From Medakamo hakoo (lineage: Eukaryota; Chlorophyta; Trebouxiophyceae; Coccomyxaceae), in contig CP089456.1 in the NCBI GenBank assembly GCA_026636295.1, forward strand, positions 1 through 64,000: a DNA stretch of 64,000 nt, in the 5' to 3' direction. Of the stretch, positions 31,820 through 42,469 are shown piece by piece (position 1 is the stretch's first letter; each line of letters begins with the position of its first letter). The notes beneath the pieces were generated by a model. That model ran no database searches and was not told the DNA's origin. It worked only from the letters and a program-made list of their open reading frames with translations. The translations under genes were made by a program, and so were the position numbers.

Positions 31820-34510
31820 GCCACCCCCTCCTCCACTGTCCCCGCCCCCCTCCCCTCCTCCTTCGTACTTGGCCTGCAGCGCCTTGACCTGCGCGACGGC
31901 GTCCTTGTACATGCGGACCAGGCGCGTGCGGTCCAGCTCAGCCTCGCGGATGGCCACCTCCAACAGTTCTGTGTACTTCTCACGGCGCAGGCGCGACTGC
32001 AGTGCGGACGTCCGGTTTTTGGCTTTGCGCAGCTCGCGCCGGGCCGCCGCCTCGTCCAAGCCCTGGCTTTGCAGCGATGCCAGGGTCGGGGGTGCCTGCT
32101 CCAGGACGGCCGCGTCCGCGTCCGCCCGGGCCGCGGCGTCGGCCAGGATGGTGGCGGCCGACGCCGCGACCCGGCGCAGCACTGCCGCGGGCGAGGCGGC
32201 GCTCCCGCCACACCCGCCGCCGTCCACTTCCTCACCGCCGCCCGTCGACGGCGTGCCGTCCAGCGACAGCGTGTCCGCGTCGGCCTGGGGGTTGTCCGGC
32301 GTGGTGATGAGCGGGTTGGGCGGGCGGCCGCGGCCGCCCCTGGCTTTTTTCGCGGCGGGCGCGCCGCTGACGTCGGCGGGCACGCCGCCGCCGTCGCCGC
32401 CGCCCTCACCGGCGGCGGCGGCGGCCAGGTACTCGCGCATGCGGGAGGCGGTGGTCGCCCGGGCGGGCGTGGGCGCGCCGGCGGCCTTGGCGGGGGCGGG
32501 CGAGGCGGGGACGCTGGTGGTGGCCGGCGACGCCCCGGCCTCGGTGCCGCCGCCGCGTTTTTTGGCGCGCTGCCGCTCCAGGGCTTTGGCCCGGGCGTGC
32601 GCCGACGCGGCCGCGGCCGCCGCCGCCGCCCGCTGGGCCGCACGGGAAGCGGCGGTCTGGCGCGGCTGCTGTCTCTGCGCGTGCTGGGCCGCCGCCGCCG
32701 CCGCCGCGGCCGCCGCCGCCGCGTCGGCCGCGTGCTGGTGCTGCAGTGCGGCGGCCGCGATGGCGGCGGCCGTCGCGGCCGGGTGCGCCGCGCGCGGCGC
32801 GCCGCCCGCCGGGTCGGAGATGCGGCGCGGCACGGGGACGGAAACGACGTGGCCACCACCGCCGGGCTCGGGCATGCCCACCCGGCCCAGGAAGCCGGAC
32901 GGGTTGCCGGTCGTCACGGACGGCGGGCCGGGCGCCGGCGCGCGCGCCAGTCCCGCCGCGGCGCCCACGCCCGGGCGCGCAAACACGCTCGGCAGCGCGC
33001 GCGGCAGGCCGTCGTCGTCGTCGTCCGCGGGCGCGGGCGCGCGGCCGCCGCGGGCGGAGGCGTCCCGGCCTGGCGGGGCGGCCGCCCGGCCGGCGGCGCC
33101 GCCGCTGCCCAGGGACGGGAGCGGGCCGCCCGTCAGGGCGGCGAGCCAGGCGCCCGGCGCCGCGCCCGGCGTGGGCGCGGCGGGCGCGGCCGCGGCCGCC
33201 GGCGCACCACCGCCGCCGCCACCAGCCGCGTTTTCCGCCGCGTCCAGCAGGGACGCCAGCAGGGCGGACGCCTCGGACATGCGGGCGGACAGGCGCGGCG
33301 TCGGCAAGCCGCCGCCGCCGGCCGGCGGGGCTGCTGGGTGCTGCGCCGCGGCCGCGGCCGCCGCGGCGGCGGCCATCGTCGCCGCGTCGGCGGCCGCGCC
33401 GGCGGCCTGGCGTGAGCCGCCGCCGCTGGGGCGGCGCCCGCCGGCCCCAGCACCACTGCTGACGCGGGCGCCCAGGGCGGCGGCTCCCGCTCCGCCGGCG
33501 GCTTGTTGGAGCGTGGCGGCGGCCGCGACCGCGCGCGCCAGCGCGTTTTGGTCGGCCGAGGGCGTGGGCCTGGTGGTGGTGGTGCGTGTGTGTGTGTTGG
33601 GGGGGGGGGTGAGTGTGTGGAGTGTGCGTGTGTGTGTGTGCACACACGGCTGGCGTGCCCCTCACACACCGACCCGCCCTCCCCCAACACGCTCACAAAA
33701 CGCACTCAAACGCGCGGAGGAGGTCGGTGATGGCGGCCGCGTCGTTCTCGTCCCACCAGTCCGGGCGGGCGCCGCCGCCGGTCAGGGCGGCGACGGCGGC
33801 TTGGGCGCCCCCCACGGCGGCGATGGAGGAGGCCAGCAGTTGGGCAGAGTCGGAGGCCAGGGCGGCCGGGACGTCGATTTGGCCTGGGCGTTTTTTTGGA
33901 AGGGCGTGGTGTGTGTGTGTGTGTGTGTGTGTGTGCAAGGGGGCGGGGTGGGTCGAGCGAGCGGCGCGGGGCCAGGCGGCGAGCGTCCGCCGCCACGCAC
34001 AACGCCGGCCGCGCGCGGGCGTGCGGTCGGGCTCGAGCCGAGATCTGCCTCGCTCATCTTCGACGCTGAAGACAGGGCCGTCCACGGCGCGTGTGCACGT
34101 GCGCGGGAGGGCGCGCCCCCCGCCGCCGCAGTGGGCGGGGGGTCGCGACGCGCATGCAAGCTGGGAGGGCCCCGGCGACGGCAGGTGGCCACACGCAGCC
34201 TGGCCGCCGACCGGCTGGGCCCGTGTCGAGCCGGGTCAGCCGTCTGCCGCACCCAGCGGCTGTGCCAGGGCGTGCGCGTGGCCGCCCTGGCGGACAGGAG
34301 GGCGGGGATGCAGGCCAGGGGCGCGTGCCGGCCGCCCCGACACACACTGCCCGCCCCCCAATCAAGGGCGGCGGGGACCGTCCCCAAGTACACCGGCGCC
34401 GCGCGCCGCTCGCTCCCTCCCCTCGTCGTCCCCGCACCTGTGGACACGCGCCGCAGCAATTCCGCCAGGTCTGCCCCGCCCGCCTGGGTCGGCGGCTGCG
34501 CGGTGGCCAT
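31706..34510 (-). CDS. bZIP transcription factor with AT-hook, three exons
   Basis: Exons 34510-34438, 33883-33697 and 33569-31706 give 707 residues. The basic region near residue 600 reads LRKAKNRTSALQSRLRREKY, with the N-x7-R spacing of bZIP domains, followed by a leucine zipper-like helix (LLEVAIREAELDRTRLVRMY). About 120 residues earlier is an AT-hook (ARGGRGRPPNP). The remainder is Ala/Gly/Pro-rich with poly-Ala and poly-Gln-like segments. The C-terminus holds about 16 prolines encoded by a trinucleotide repeat. The N-terminus (MATAQPPTQAGGADLAELLR) carries two short helices with DWWDENDAAAITDLLRAFE. The target genes are unknown. Intron 1 is 554 bp. Confidence 0.85.
31772..31819. repeat. 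(GGC)n trinucleotide repeat encoding polyproline
   Basis: About 15 tandem GGC units on the plus strand, read on the minus strand as CCG/CCG-type proline codons of the bZIP C-terminus. It is likely length-variable between strains. Confidence 0.85.
33909..33935. repeat. (GT)n microsatellite in bZIP intron 1
   Basis: A dinucleotide run of about 13 units lies 25 bp from the 3' splice site of intron 1 of the bZIP gene. It is read as CA repeats in the transcript. Confidence 0.8.
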
Positions 34511-34673
34511 GGTGGGCGGGAGGGAGAGGTTGGAGGCGCCTTCCCGTCCCGAAGAGCCTCGTTTCTGTGCCGCGGGCAACGCTGCTGTGTGTGGGAGCGC
34601 CCACCCGCCGCCAACGCGCCGCCTCCCCCCCACCCCCTCCCCAGCCTTGGTGTCACACAGCACCAGCCTTGTG

Positions 34674-35776
34674 TCACACACCACGCTTCGCCGCCCGCCC
34701 GCCCACGCCGCCGCTCGCGCCCCCACCCCCACCCCCGCCACCCCCACCAGGCGGGCTCCACGCGTACATGCGCACGCCAAACAGGCCCGCCGGGAAGCCG
34801 CGCTGCCGCGCGTCGGCGGCCAGGGACAGGCCGGCCGCGCGGCCGAGGTCGAGCATGTACGGGTGCGACCGCGTCAGCGACCGGTCCGCCATGTCGACGA
34901 CGAAGCCGTTGGCGCACACGTTCTCCTTGACGACCAGCACGCCGCCGGGTTTGAGGGCGGCGGCGGCCCGGCGCAAGAAAGCGATGGCGTCGGCTGGAGA
35001 GGGCGGGGGTGGGGGGTGGGGGTGGTGGGGGTGGTGGGGGAGCGCCAGTGAGTGCAGGGGTGCGGCGGCGCGCCCGCCCCGTCCCACCACCGCCCCGTTC
35101 CCCACGCCCACCACCACCACACGCACCGTCCGTCAGGTACAGGAGCGCCCACTGCACCCAGATGACGTCGTACGAGCCGGGCGCCGGGTCCCAGCCCTGC
35201 AAGCCCGACTGCACGAAATGGCGTGGCGCGCCGACCAGCCCGCCCGCCTTCATGGCGGCCGCCAGGTTTTTCTTGGCCGCCGCGAGCAGGTGGGCCGACG
35301 GCTCGACCAAGTCGACGGTGGAGAAGAAACGCAGGAGGAGGTCTTTGGAGACGCGGCCGACGCCCGCACCGCAGTCGGCCGCGGCCAGTGGCGCCCGGCC
35401 CGCCGCACCGGCCTCGACCCGGCCCGCGCCCAGCGCCCGTTTCAGAAAGGCCTCCGACTGGGCCACGTCCGCGGCCGCCACGGCGTCGGCGTGCCCACCC
35501 AGCACACCGTCATCCGTCGCGGGCTGGGCGTCCCAGTAGGCGACGGCTTTGCCGTACCAGCCACCCTCCAAGTCGGCTTCGACTTCCTTCCACAGCGCGG
35601 CTGGGTTGGGCCACGTTTTCTGTTTTTTGGCGTTGTTGTGTTGGGATGGGGGGCGAGAGAGGGGGGGAAGGGACGGGGGTGAGCGTCATTCACTGACAGG
35701 TTGCGTGCGAGGTCGGCGGACGCCGCACGTCTAAACTCACGATGCCGTCCGAGTCCATGCCCGTGGCGGTGTCCAT
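34674..35776 (-). CDS. NTMT1: Alpha-N-terminal protein methyltransferase (NTMT1 family)
   Basis: SAM-dependent enzyme that methylates the N-terminal amine of X-Pro-Lys proteins such as ribosomal proteins and histones. Exons 35776-35741, 35619-35127 and 34993-34674 give 282 residues. The core matches the family throughout: EGGWYGKAVAYWDAQPATDD, DGVLGGHADAVAAADVAQSE, DCGAGVGRVSKDLLLRFFST (SAM loop), VDLVEPSAHLL, SYDVIWVQWALLYLTD and GGVLVVKENVC. The family motif that reads GYGH in animals reads GHAD here. The C-terminus adds a glycine run beyond the usual end. A second in-frame ATG lies at 35758. The gene is divergent from the DUF819 gene. Confidence 0.94.
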
Positions 35777-36066
35777 GGCGGAAATGGAAAATGTGTGGGA
35801 TGGGGGCTGGGTGTTTTTTTTTTTTCTCTTTTTTTTTCGGTCTCGTCTGCGCGCGCGTCTTTTCACACGCGTGCACTGCGTGGCTCAGACGCCACTTCCA
35901 CGCCAGTTGAGGCGTGTACGAGAAGCTGCGTGTCCTCTGCTGCCCAGGCGGCACAAAGGGTGAGCGCTGGACAGGTGTGCGTGCGTGCGTGCGCGCGTGC
36001 GTGCAAGACTCTCGCTCGCATCAACGTCGGTCTGCCCGCACTCGACCATTTCGTCGACGGCCCCCC

Positions 36067-37431
36067 ATGCCTTTCATGGCCGCCGCGACCGCCCGGCCGC
36101 CAGCCCGTCAAGCGGACGCCCGGCACACCTGGCCTAGAACGCATGGATGTGCACCTCCCTTCCACAGGCTTCACGTGCCCATCCGCCAGCGGCGCGGGTG
36201 GGTTGCCGCGCCGGGGCCGGCGCGGCACCCCGCCGCCCCGGCCGCGCTGCTCGCCACCAGCGACACGGCCGCCGTCCTCGCCCTGCTCGCCACGGCCGGC
36301 GCGGCCGGCAACCTCGCGTCCGACACGCCCGGCTTGCCAGAGCCGCTGAAAGCGGCTCTGAGCCCGCCGCTGGCTGCCATGGCGGCCGGAGCCGCGCTGG
36401 CTGCCGCCGGCTTGCTGCCGCCGTCCCACCCGCTCTACTCGGCCGCGCTGACGACGCTCACGCCGCTCGCGGCCGCGGCCTCCCTCCTGGAAGCCGACGT
36501 GCGCGGCCTGGGCGGGGACGCGGCGGCGGACACGGCGGCGGCCTTTGGCCTGGCCACGGTCGGCACCCTCGTCGGCACCGCGGCCGCCTGGTGCGTCGCC
36601 CGCACCGCCCTGGTCGCGGCGGCGGGCGGCTCCCTGCGCTCCGCCGCGGCCGCCGCGGGCGCGCTCGCCGCGTCGTACGTCGGCGGCTCTGCCAACTTTG
36701 CCGCGGTGGCGGCGGGCACGGGCTGGGCGCCCGGGCCCCTCATGACGGCGGCGTTCGCGTCTGACAATGTGGGCATGGCCGCCCACCTGGCCGGCCTGGC
36801 GGCCGTCCCGCTCTGGCCCGGCAAGGCGGGGTCGCACGGCGGCGGACGGGGGGGCGCGCCGCGCGCTGCGCCGCCGCGTCCGACACCGCCCGCCACCGCG
36901 TCCAGCCTGGCCGCCGGCCTGGCCGCCGCAGCCGTGTGCGTGTGGGCCGGCGCTGCGCTCGCGACTGCCGCGGGCTTCCCAGGCATGGGCCTCGCCGCCG
37001 CGGCCGTCCTGGCCACGGCCGCCGCGTCCGCTGCCCCTGCCGCCGGCAAGCCAGACGCGTTTGCTGGGGCGGGCGCGGCCGCGTCTGCCCTCTTCTCGCT
37101 GTTCTTTGCCAGCCTGGGCGCGGCGGCTGGAGGCGGGGTGGCGCACGCGGCTGCCGCGCCCGGCGTGGCCGCGTTTGTGGCCGTCCAACTCGCCGTCGCG
37201 TGGGTGGTGACCATCGGCGCCGGCCGGGCGGCCGGCCTGCCGGCGGACGCGGTGCTGACGGCGGCCAACGCGGCGGTGGGCGGGCCCGGCACGGCCGCCG
37301 CGACGGCGGCGTCCCGCGGGTGGGCCCACCTGGTCCGGCCCGCCGTCCTGGCCGGGTCGCTGGGCTACGCGGTCGGCACGCCCCTGGGCCTGGGCGTCGC
37401 GGCGGCCGCGGTGAGGTGGGGAGGGCTGTAG
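36067..37431 (+). CDS. DUF819 (YjcL-like) multi-pass membrane protein
   Basis: A single-exon model of 454 residues. The first 65 residues are Arg/Pro/Ala-rich, like a plastid or mitochondrial leader. They are followed by about ten Ala/Gly-rich membrane segments. DUF819 hallmarks are clear: ASYVGGSANFAAVAAGTG with LMTAAFASDNVGMAAHLAG, and near the end ANAAVGGPGTAAATAASRGW followed by LVRPAVLAGSLGYAVGTPLG. The family occurs in bacteria, algae and plants, has a sodium/sugar-carrier-like fold, and has no proven substrate. Possible short introns in the leader (for example, an acceptor at about 36166) leave the exact N-terminus open. Confidence 0.82.
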   Translation: MPFMAAATARPPARQADARHTWPRTHGCAPPFHRLHVPIRQRRGWVAAPGPARHPAAPAALLATSDTAAVLALLATAGAAGNLASDTPGLPEPLKAALSPPLAAMAAGAALAAAGLLPPSHPLYSAALTTLTPLAAAASLLEADVRGLGGDAAADTAAAFGLATVGTLVGTAAAWCVARTALVAAAGGSLRSAAAAAGALAASYVGGSANFAAVAAGTGWAPGPLMTAAFASDNVGMAAHLAGLAAVPLWPGKAGSHGGGRGGAPRAAPPRPTPPATASSLAAGLAAAAVCVWAGAALATAAGFPGMGLAAAAVLATAAASAAPAAGKPDAFAGAGAAASALFSLFFASLGAAAGGGVAHAAAAPGVAAFVAVQLAVAWVVTIGAGRAAGLPADAVLTAANAAVGGPGTAAATAASRGWAHLVRPAVLAGSLGYAVGTPLGLGVAAAAVRWGGL

Positions 37432-37892
37432 ACGAACTGCTTTGATCGTGGCTTTTCCGACCTTGCACACCGCACTCCCTCCCTCTCCTCCCTCTCTCTC
37501 CAGCGCGCAGCGCAAGAGGCGAGACCCCCCCCTCCCCCGGGCACCCCACTCTCTCCACTCTCTCCCCCGGCGCTTCTCTCTCTTTCTCTCTCTTGTCTCT
37601 CTCTTCCTCTCCCTCGTGTCTCTCCCTCACCTACTCCCAAGGGGGATGGTGTATGCAAAAAAGCGTGTCGTTGGTTGGGTATGAAGGGGTGGGGTGGGGT
37701 GATGCACCACCCGCGCCTCTCTCTCTCTCTCTCTCCCTCTCTCTCCTTGGTGTTAGATTGTGTTCCATCCCACAAAAAAATGAAATGGGCGCGGGCGCCA
37801 GGACAGCGCTCGCACGCGCATGCTGCGTTGATTGGCGATGACAAAAAAGGTACAGGTTGACAGGCGCGGGGAGGGCGCACGCCCCCGCGCGT
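37432..37892. other. Convergent intergenic region, CT-rich
   Basis: This 461-bp spacer lies between the DUF819 stop and the CXC-factor stop. It is dominated by CT-rich simple sequence at 37480-37630 and a CT dinucleotide run at 37717-37745. It probably holds both 3' UTRs. No gene seen. Confidence 0.5.
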
Positions 37893-38200
37893 CTAGTGGG
37901 TCGCAGCAGCCGCGGCCACGGCCGCCGCCGCTGACGCGGCGCGCGTCCCGCCCCGCGCCGACGGCGGCCGGGCCTGGCGGGCGGGCAGCGCAGGCATGCT
38001 GCTGCTGCTGCCGCCACGGCGGGGTTTGGTCGGCGGCGTGACCGCGGCGCGTTTGGAGGCGGGCGGGTGGGTGGACGAGCCGCGGCCGCCGCCGCGGCCG
38101 CCGTCGTCGACGTCGGGCGTCACCACGCTGCTGCCAGGCGTGCCCGCCGACGGCCGGCGGCGCTTGCCCGACCGGGACGCGGGCGTGGTGCGGGCGGCGA

Positions 38201-38231
<31 letters not shown>

Positions 38232-41200
38232 GCCCTCCTTGGCGGGCGGCGGCGGTGGGGCGTCGGCGTGCAGGGACACGAGCAGAGGCGGCGGCGTGAG
38301 GGACGGGGCGCCGCTGGCGACGCCGCCGCCGCCCACGCCAAAGGCGGCAGCCACCGCCGCCGCGTCTTCTTCCTCGGTCTCCGCCACCCGGGCTTCTGTC
38401 CAGGGCGTGGGGACGGCGAGCGGGGCGGAGGAGCCGCCACCGGCGGCGGCGTGGTGGTGGGAGGGCAGCAGCGCGGCCAGGCCGGCGGGCGTGCCGCCGC
38501 CGCCGACCATCCCGCCGCCGCCGCCGCCGCCGGAGGAGGGCGAGGCCGGCCCGCCGCCGGCGGCATGCGTCCACAGCATGGCAGGCGGGGAAAAGGGCAG
38601 GGCACCGGCGGCGGGCCGGCCGTACCCGCCGCCGGGCGAGGCGCCCGCCGACGGCGGCGTCGGCCCGCCCCGGCGCCGGTGGGGCGGCAGCGGCGGGGAG
38701 GGGTACCCTCCGCCGCCGGCGCCCGCAGTGCCGGGCGGCGGCGCGGCGGGGGGGGAGCCCACCACCCCGCCGCCGCCGCCCGCCGCCTTTGCGACGAGCG
38801 CAGACGCGGCCGCGACGGCCGCAGCGGTCGGGCGGCGGGACCCGGACCGGGAGCCGGGCTTGCGCGAGCCCGACCGCGACCCTGGCTGGCGCAGCGGCGG
38901 CGGCAGGTTCGACGACGGCGGGTCGGCCGCCCGGCCGCCGCGGGGGGCGGCGCCCGACGGCGTGCCCGCCATGACCGCCAGGCCGTACGGCGGCGGCCCG
39001 TCCCGGGCTCCCGGCCCGCCCCGGCCGTTGGCGCAGTCCTCGCACTTGCAGTGCTCGCCGCACCGCACGCCTGCCTGGAAGCACTCGCAATACTTTTTGG
39101 TGCACCGGGACTTGCGGCAGTTGCACCCGCGCCGGTGCTGGTGCAGGGCGGCCGCCTCGTCGCCGGCGCCGGCCTCGAGCGACGCGCCCGCCGGGATCGC
39201 GCCCGGCCCGCTCCCGTCGGTCACGGCCTCGATCTTGGCCTGGAACGCGCCAGGGTTGCGCGCGCGGACGTGGGCCCGCGTCTCCGCGACGAGGGCCGCG
39301 TGCGCCGGCGTGTTGCGGCAGTCGAGGCAGGCGCAGGCGGGGACGCCGTCGCCCCGGCCGTCGCCGCAGTAGGCCCCCGCCGCAAAGCAGTCGCAGTACA
39401 GTTTCAGGCACCGCGACTTTTTGCAGTTGCACTTGCGCGCGGGCGCGGGCGCGGGCGGGGAGGGCGGCGGGTGGTGGGGCGGGGGGGCGAGCCGGGCGCC
39501 CGGTCCACTGCCCGCACCGGACCGGCCGGTGGCGTACGGGTTGCCCGCCCCGCCAAACGTGGGTGGAGGGGTGGAGCCGGCGGAGCCGGTGCCGCCGCCG
39601 CCGCCGCCGCCGCCACCGCTGCCGGTGCCGCGGCCACCGCCGCCGCGGCGGCGCGTGCCACCGGCGGCCGTGCCGGACGGTGGAACGCCGGCGGGCGACC
39701 CACCGGATGAGATGTAAGACGGCGGCGACGACCGGCCTTGGGCCGCGGACGCGCGCGGCGCGGTGCCGGGCGCGGCCGCGTCGGCACCGGCGGATGGGTA
39801 AGCCAGCGCGCGCGCGGCGGCGGAATGTTTGGACACGCCGCCACTCCGCCCGCCGGCGGCCTTGCGCCGCCCGGACGCGGGCGTGCGGCGCGGGGTAGGC
39901 TGCGTCCCCGTGTTGTTGCCGTTGCCGTTACCGCTGGTCGTCGCGGCGGCGGCGGCGGCGGCAGCCCGGCGGGCGGACCCCGTGCGGGCGGGAAGGGCGG
40001 CTGCCGCGGTCGCGCCTCCTCCGTCCGCGGCTTCGGCCGCCGCGGCCAGGGCGTCGCCGCCGGGCTGGCCCGGCGACGCGGCCGCGGCATGGATGGCGGA
40101 CACGCGCGCCGCCGCGGCGGCCAGCCCGCCCGCCCCCGACCGCGGCACGGCCGCCAGCGCGGCCAGCAGCGCGGCCGGCGGCGACGAACACGAAAACACG
40201 CCCGCCGTCGCGGCGGCGGCCGTCGCGGCGGCGGCGCCGGCGGGGCGGCCGGGCGTGGTGACGGGGGACAGGAACCGGCCCGTCGCGCCGGGGGAGGCGG
40301 CCATGAACGTGGCGGCGGGCGGCGCGTGGTCGGCGGCCATGGCGCCGTGCCCGCCGCCGCCGCCGCCGCCGCGGGCGGGCGAGTCGTGCAAGCCGAGCAG
40401 GCGCGCGCGCGAACTCACGCGCCGCGGGGGCAGCGGGGCGCCACTGCCACCCCCTCCTCCTCCCTGCAGTGGAGAAAAGGGGGCGACGCCGTTGCCGGCC
40501 AAGGCCGCAGCCAGGTCGGTGCGGGAGGCGGACCGGCCGCTGTGTGTTCGTGGTGGGAGGGAGGGGAGCGGGCGCGGTTGGGCGCGGGAGTGAGGGCGGT
40601 GCGTGCGGGCGCGGGCGGCGGCGGCAAGGGAGGGAGGGAGCGGGCGCGCGCGAGCGAGCGTGTCGGTGGCCCTCCCTCTCCGACCACGCAGGCGCAATTG
40701 GCGCCCGGCCGCCAATGCGTCACAGCACTCCAGATGTGGCCCTGTCGCCCGCCGTCACGCTCGCCGTGGCTTGGAGGGCGGGAGGAGGGTGTGCGGCGCC
40801 GCAGGGAGGGCGCCAGCAAAAAAACCGCGCGCGGAGGCGAGCGAGGAGGCGGGAGCAGCAAACGCATGCGTGTGGAGCCCCTTCGGTCGGCCGCCGCCGC
40901 CGGCCGGACCCGCGAGTTTGTGCCCCGAAACAATGCATGTCTGGGCACGCACACATTCGGACTTGCCCCCCGGCGCGGCGCGACCGCAGTTGAGCGGCGG
41001 CGGGCGGCGTGCGCGCGGGGGGGAAAGCGGGGTGCAGAGACCCCATCACTTGCGCTCGGCGCCGCTGTCTCTCGCCCCGGCCGCGCCCGGGCAAAGCAGC
41101 GCGCGACCCCGCCCCACACCCCGCCCGGGAGGGGGAGCGGACGCCACACCTCTGCACCCCAACAGAAAACCACGGCCCCAACTCACCGCATCATGCCGTA

Positions 41201-41520
41201 ACCCAACAGAGACGGGCTGGCCAGGGCGGACGCGGGGCCGGGCGGCGGCGGCGCGGTCGTCGCGTTGCCGCCACCACCGTCCGCGCTGCCCAGGAACAAA
41301 GGGGGCGGCGGCGTGGCGAAGGCCACCAGGTCCGGCCCGGAAAAGTTGAGGGCAAAGGGCGAGGCCTGCGGCGTGTGGGGAGGCGGCCGGGGCGCGTGAG
41401 GGAAATTGGGCGGGGGATCGGCTATAGAGCAAGACGACGGAAGGCACGGCCGCTCCCTCTTGTGTTTACCTCTGTGCCCGGGCGGCGCGGCCGAATGGGC
41501 CGCTCCGGCGTGCCGCGCAT
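37893..41520 (-). CDS. CXC-domain (CPP/TSO1/tesmin-like) DNA-binding protein
   Basis: Exons 41520-41470, 41365-41187 and 40539-37893 join in phase to give 958 residues. Two cysteine-rich CXC repeats bind DNA and zinc: KCNCKKSRCLKLYCDCFAAG ending CACLDCRNT, and GCNCRKSRCTKKYCECFQAG ending HCKCEDCANG. The linker carries the family motif RNPGAFQAKI. Such proteins (plant TSO1/TCX, animal LIN54) act in cell-cycle gene control, often with DREAM complexes. Flanking regions are disordered, rich in Gly, Ala, Ser and Pro, with several SG/RKSGS basic patches (SRSGSRKPGSRSGS). Intron 2 is 647 bp. The 3' splice site of intron 1 was chosen because it alone keeps frame with the start ATG. Confidence 0.92.
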
Positions 41521-41859
41521 GGCAGGGCGAGTCAGGGCAAGGCCTCCTGTGCGGGGGGAATTGAGGGGGTCTGGTCGGTGCGCGCACGCGCTCGCCGGGG
41601 GGGAGGGGGCGGGTGCAGTGGGCGGTTGCGCGAGTTCCCTCCTCTTTTTTCGTCGCTCTGACTCCGCGAGCGCACACGCACACACACAGACAAGGAAAAA
41701 ACAAGCCGTCCGGTTCGCGCGTGCGCCGCGTGCACGAGTCCGACGCGGGGACTGTCGCATCCCACCAGACGCGCCAAGTCGCCCAGAGCCCCCCACGGTC
41801 CCAGCCCCTTCCTGGGCGCGCGGGCGCGTGGCTTGAAACAGTCGCCGCGTTCCCCCCGC
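41521..41859. other. Divergent intergenic region (CXC factor / DUF1824-like)
   Basis: A 339-bp spacer between two divergent ATGs. Short T and A runs occur near 41643-41700. It must hold the promoter for the CXC factor on one side and for the five-gene plus-strand run on the other. No motif is defended. Confidence 0.45.
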
Positions 41860-42432
41860 ATGGCGGCCGCGCCGCGCCTCGCGTCGCAGCCGCGCCGACC
41901 ACCAGCCCCCGCCCGCGCCGTCGCCGCCTCGGCCACGCCCCGTGACCCGTGGGCCACGCTCCGCGCGTACACCGCCGCGGACGCGGCCGGCAACGCCTCG
42001 TCCCTCGTCGCCACACGCGACCAGCGGGCCGCCCTCAAAGCCGCCCTCCTGGCTGCGGCCGCGTCGCCCAACCCGTCCGCCGGCTGGGACGGCGCGCCCG
42101 CCCGCCTCCTGCTCGCCGTCCTCGCGTCCAGCCCACCCGTCGCGGCGCGCGCCCTGCGCGACTACTGCGGCGCGCTCGGCGTGCCGTACGCCCCTCCGTC
42201 GGGAGGCTTCCCACCGGACGCGGCGCGCGGCGTCTTTCTCAAGTGGCGGCCCGGCGGCGGCGGCGGCGGCGGCGGCGGCGACCACCCGGCCGGGCCGCCG
42301 CGCGTGTCCGCGTCCGCGTACGCGGGCACCGACCGGGGCGTGCTCATCACCTTTGGCAGCGAACAGGTCGGCCACCTGCCGCTGGGCTTGATCGACGAGG
42401 ACCGGACCGCCCCGCCGCCACCGCTGGCTTGA
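41860..42432 (+). CDS. DUF1824-like plastid protein
   Basis: A single-exon frame of 190 residues with an Ala/Arg/Pro-rich leader of about 30 (MAAAPRLASQPRRPPAPARA). The mature part has two helices (DQRAALKAALLAAAASPN, ARLLLAVLASSPPVAARALR), then GVFLKWRPG, a glycine run, and SAYAGTDRGVLITFGSEQVG with HLPLGLIDED. The pattern VFIKF, then Y.G..RGVLV.C.S, then GHLPLDLF is what I recall for the cyanobacterial/plastid family DUF1824. Function is unknown. Its stop is only 37 bp before the SET gene on the same strand. Confidence 0.65.
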   Translation: MAAAPRLASQPRRPPAPARAVAASATPRDPWATLRAYTAADAAGNASSLVATRDQRAALKAALLAAAASPNPSAGWDGAPARLLLAVLASSPPVAARALRDYCGALGVPYAPPSGGFPPDAARGVFLKWRPGGGGGGGGGDHPAGPPRVSASAYAGTDRGVLITFGSEQVGHLPLGLIDEDRTAPPPPLA

Positions 42433-42469
42433 GGCGCGCAGGCCTCGACAAACACACACCTGTCGCGCC

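Noticed and set aside
31686-35051. Open frame of more than 1100 codons on the plus strand
   Set aside because: It lies antisense to the bZIP and NTMT1 genes. It has no domain, start context or splice logic and is explained by GC-rich codons lacking stops on the other strand.
35863-37515. Minus-strand Gly/Arg-rich frame opposite the DUF819 gene
   Set aside because: Compositional shadow; the plus strand has membrane helices and DUF819 motifs.
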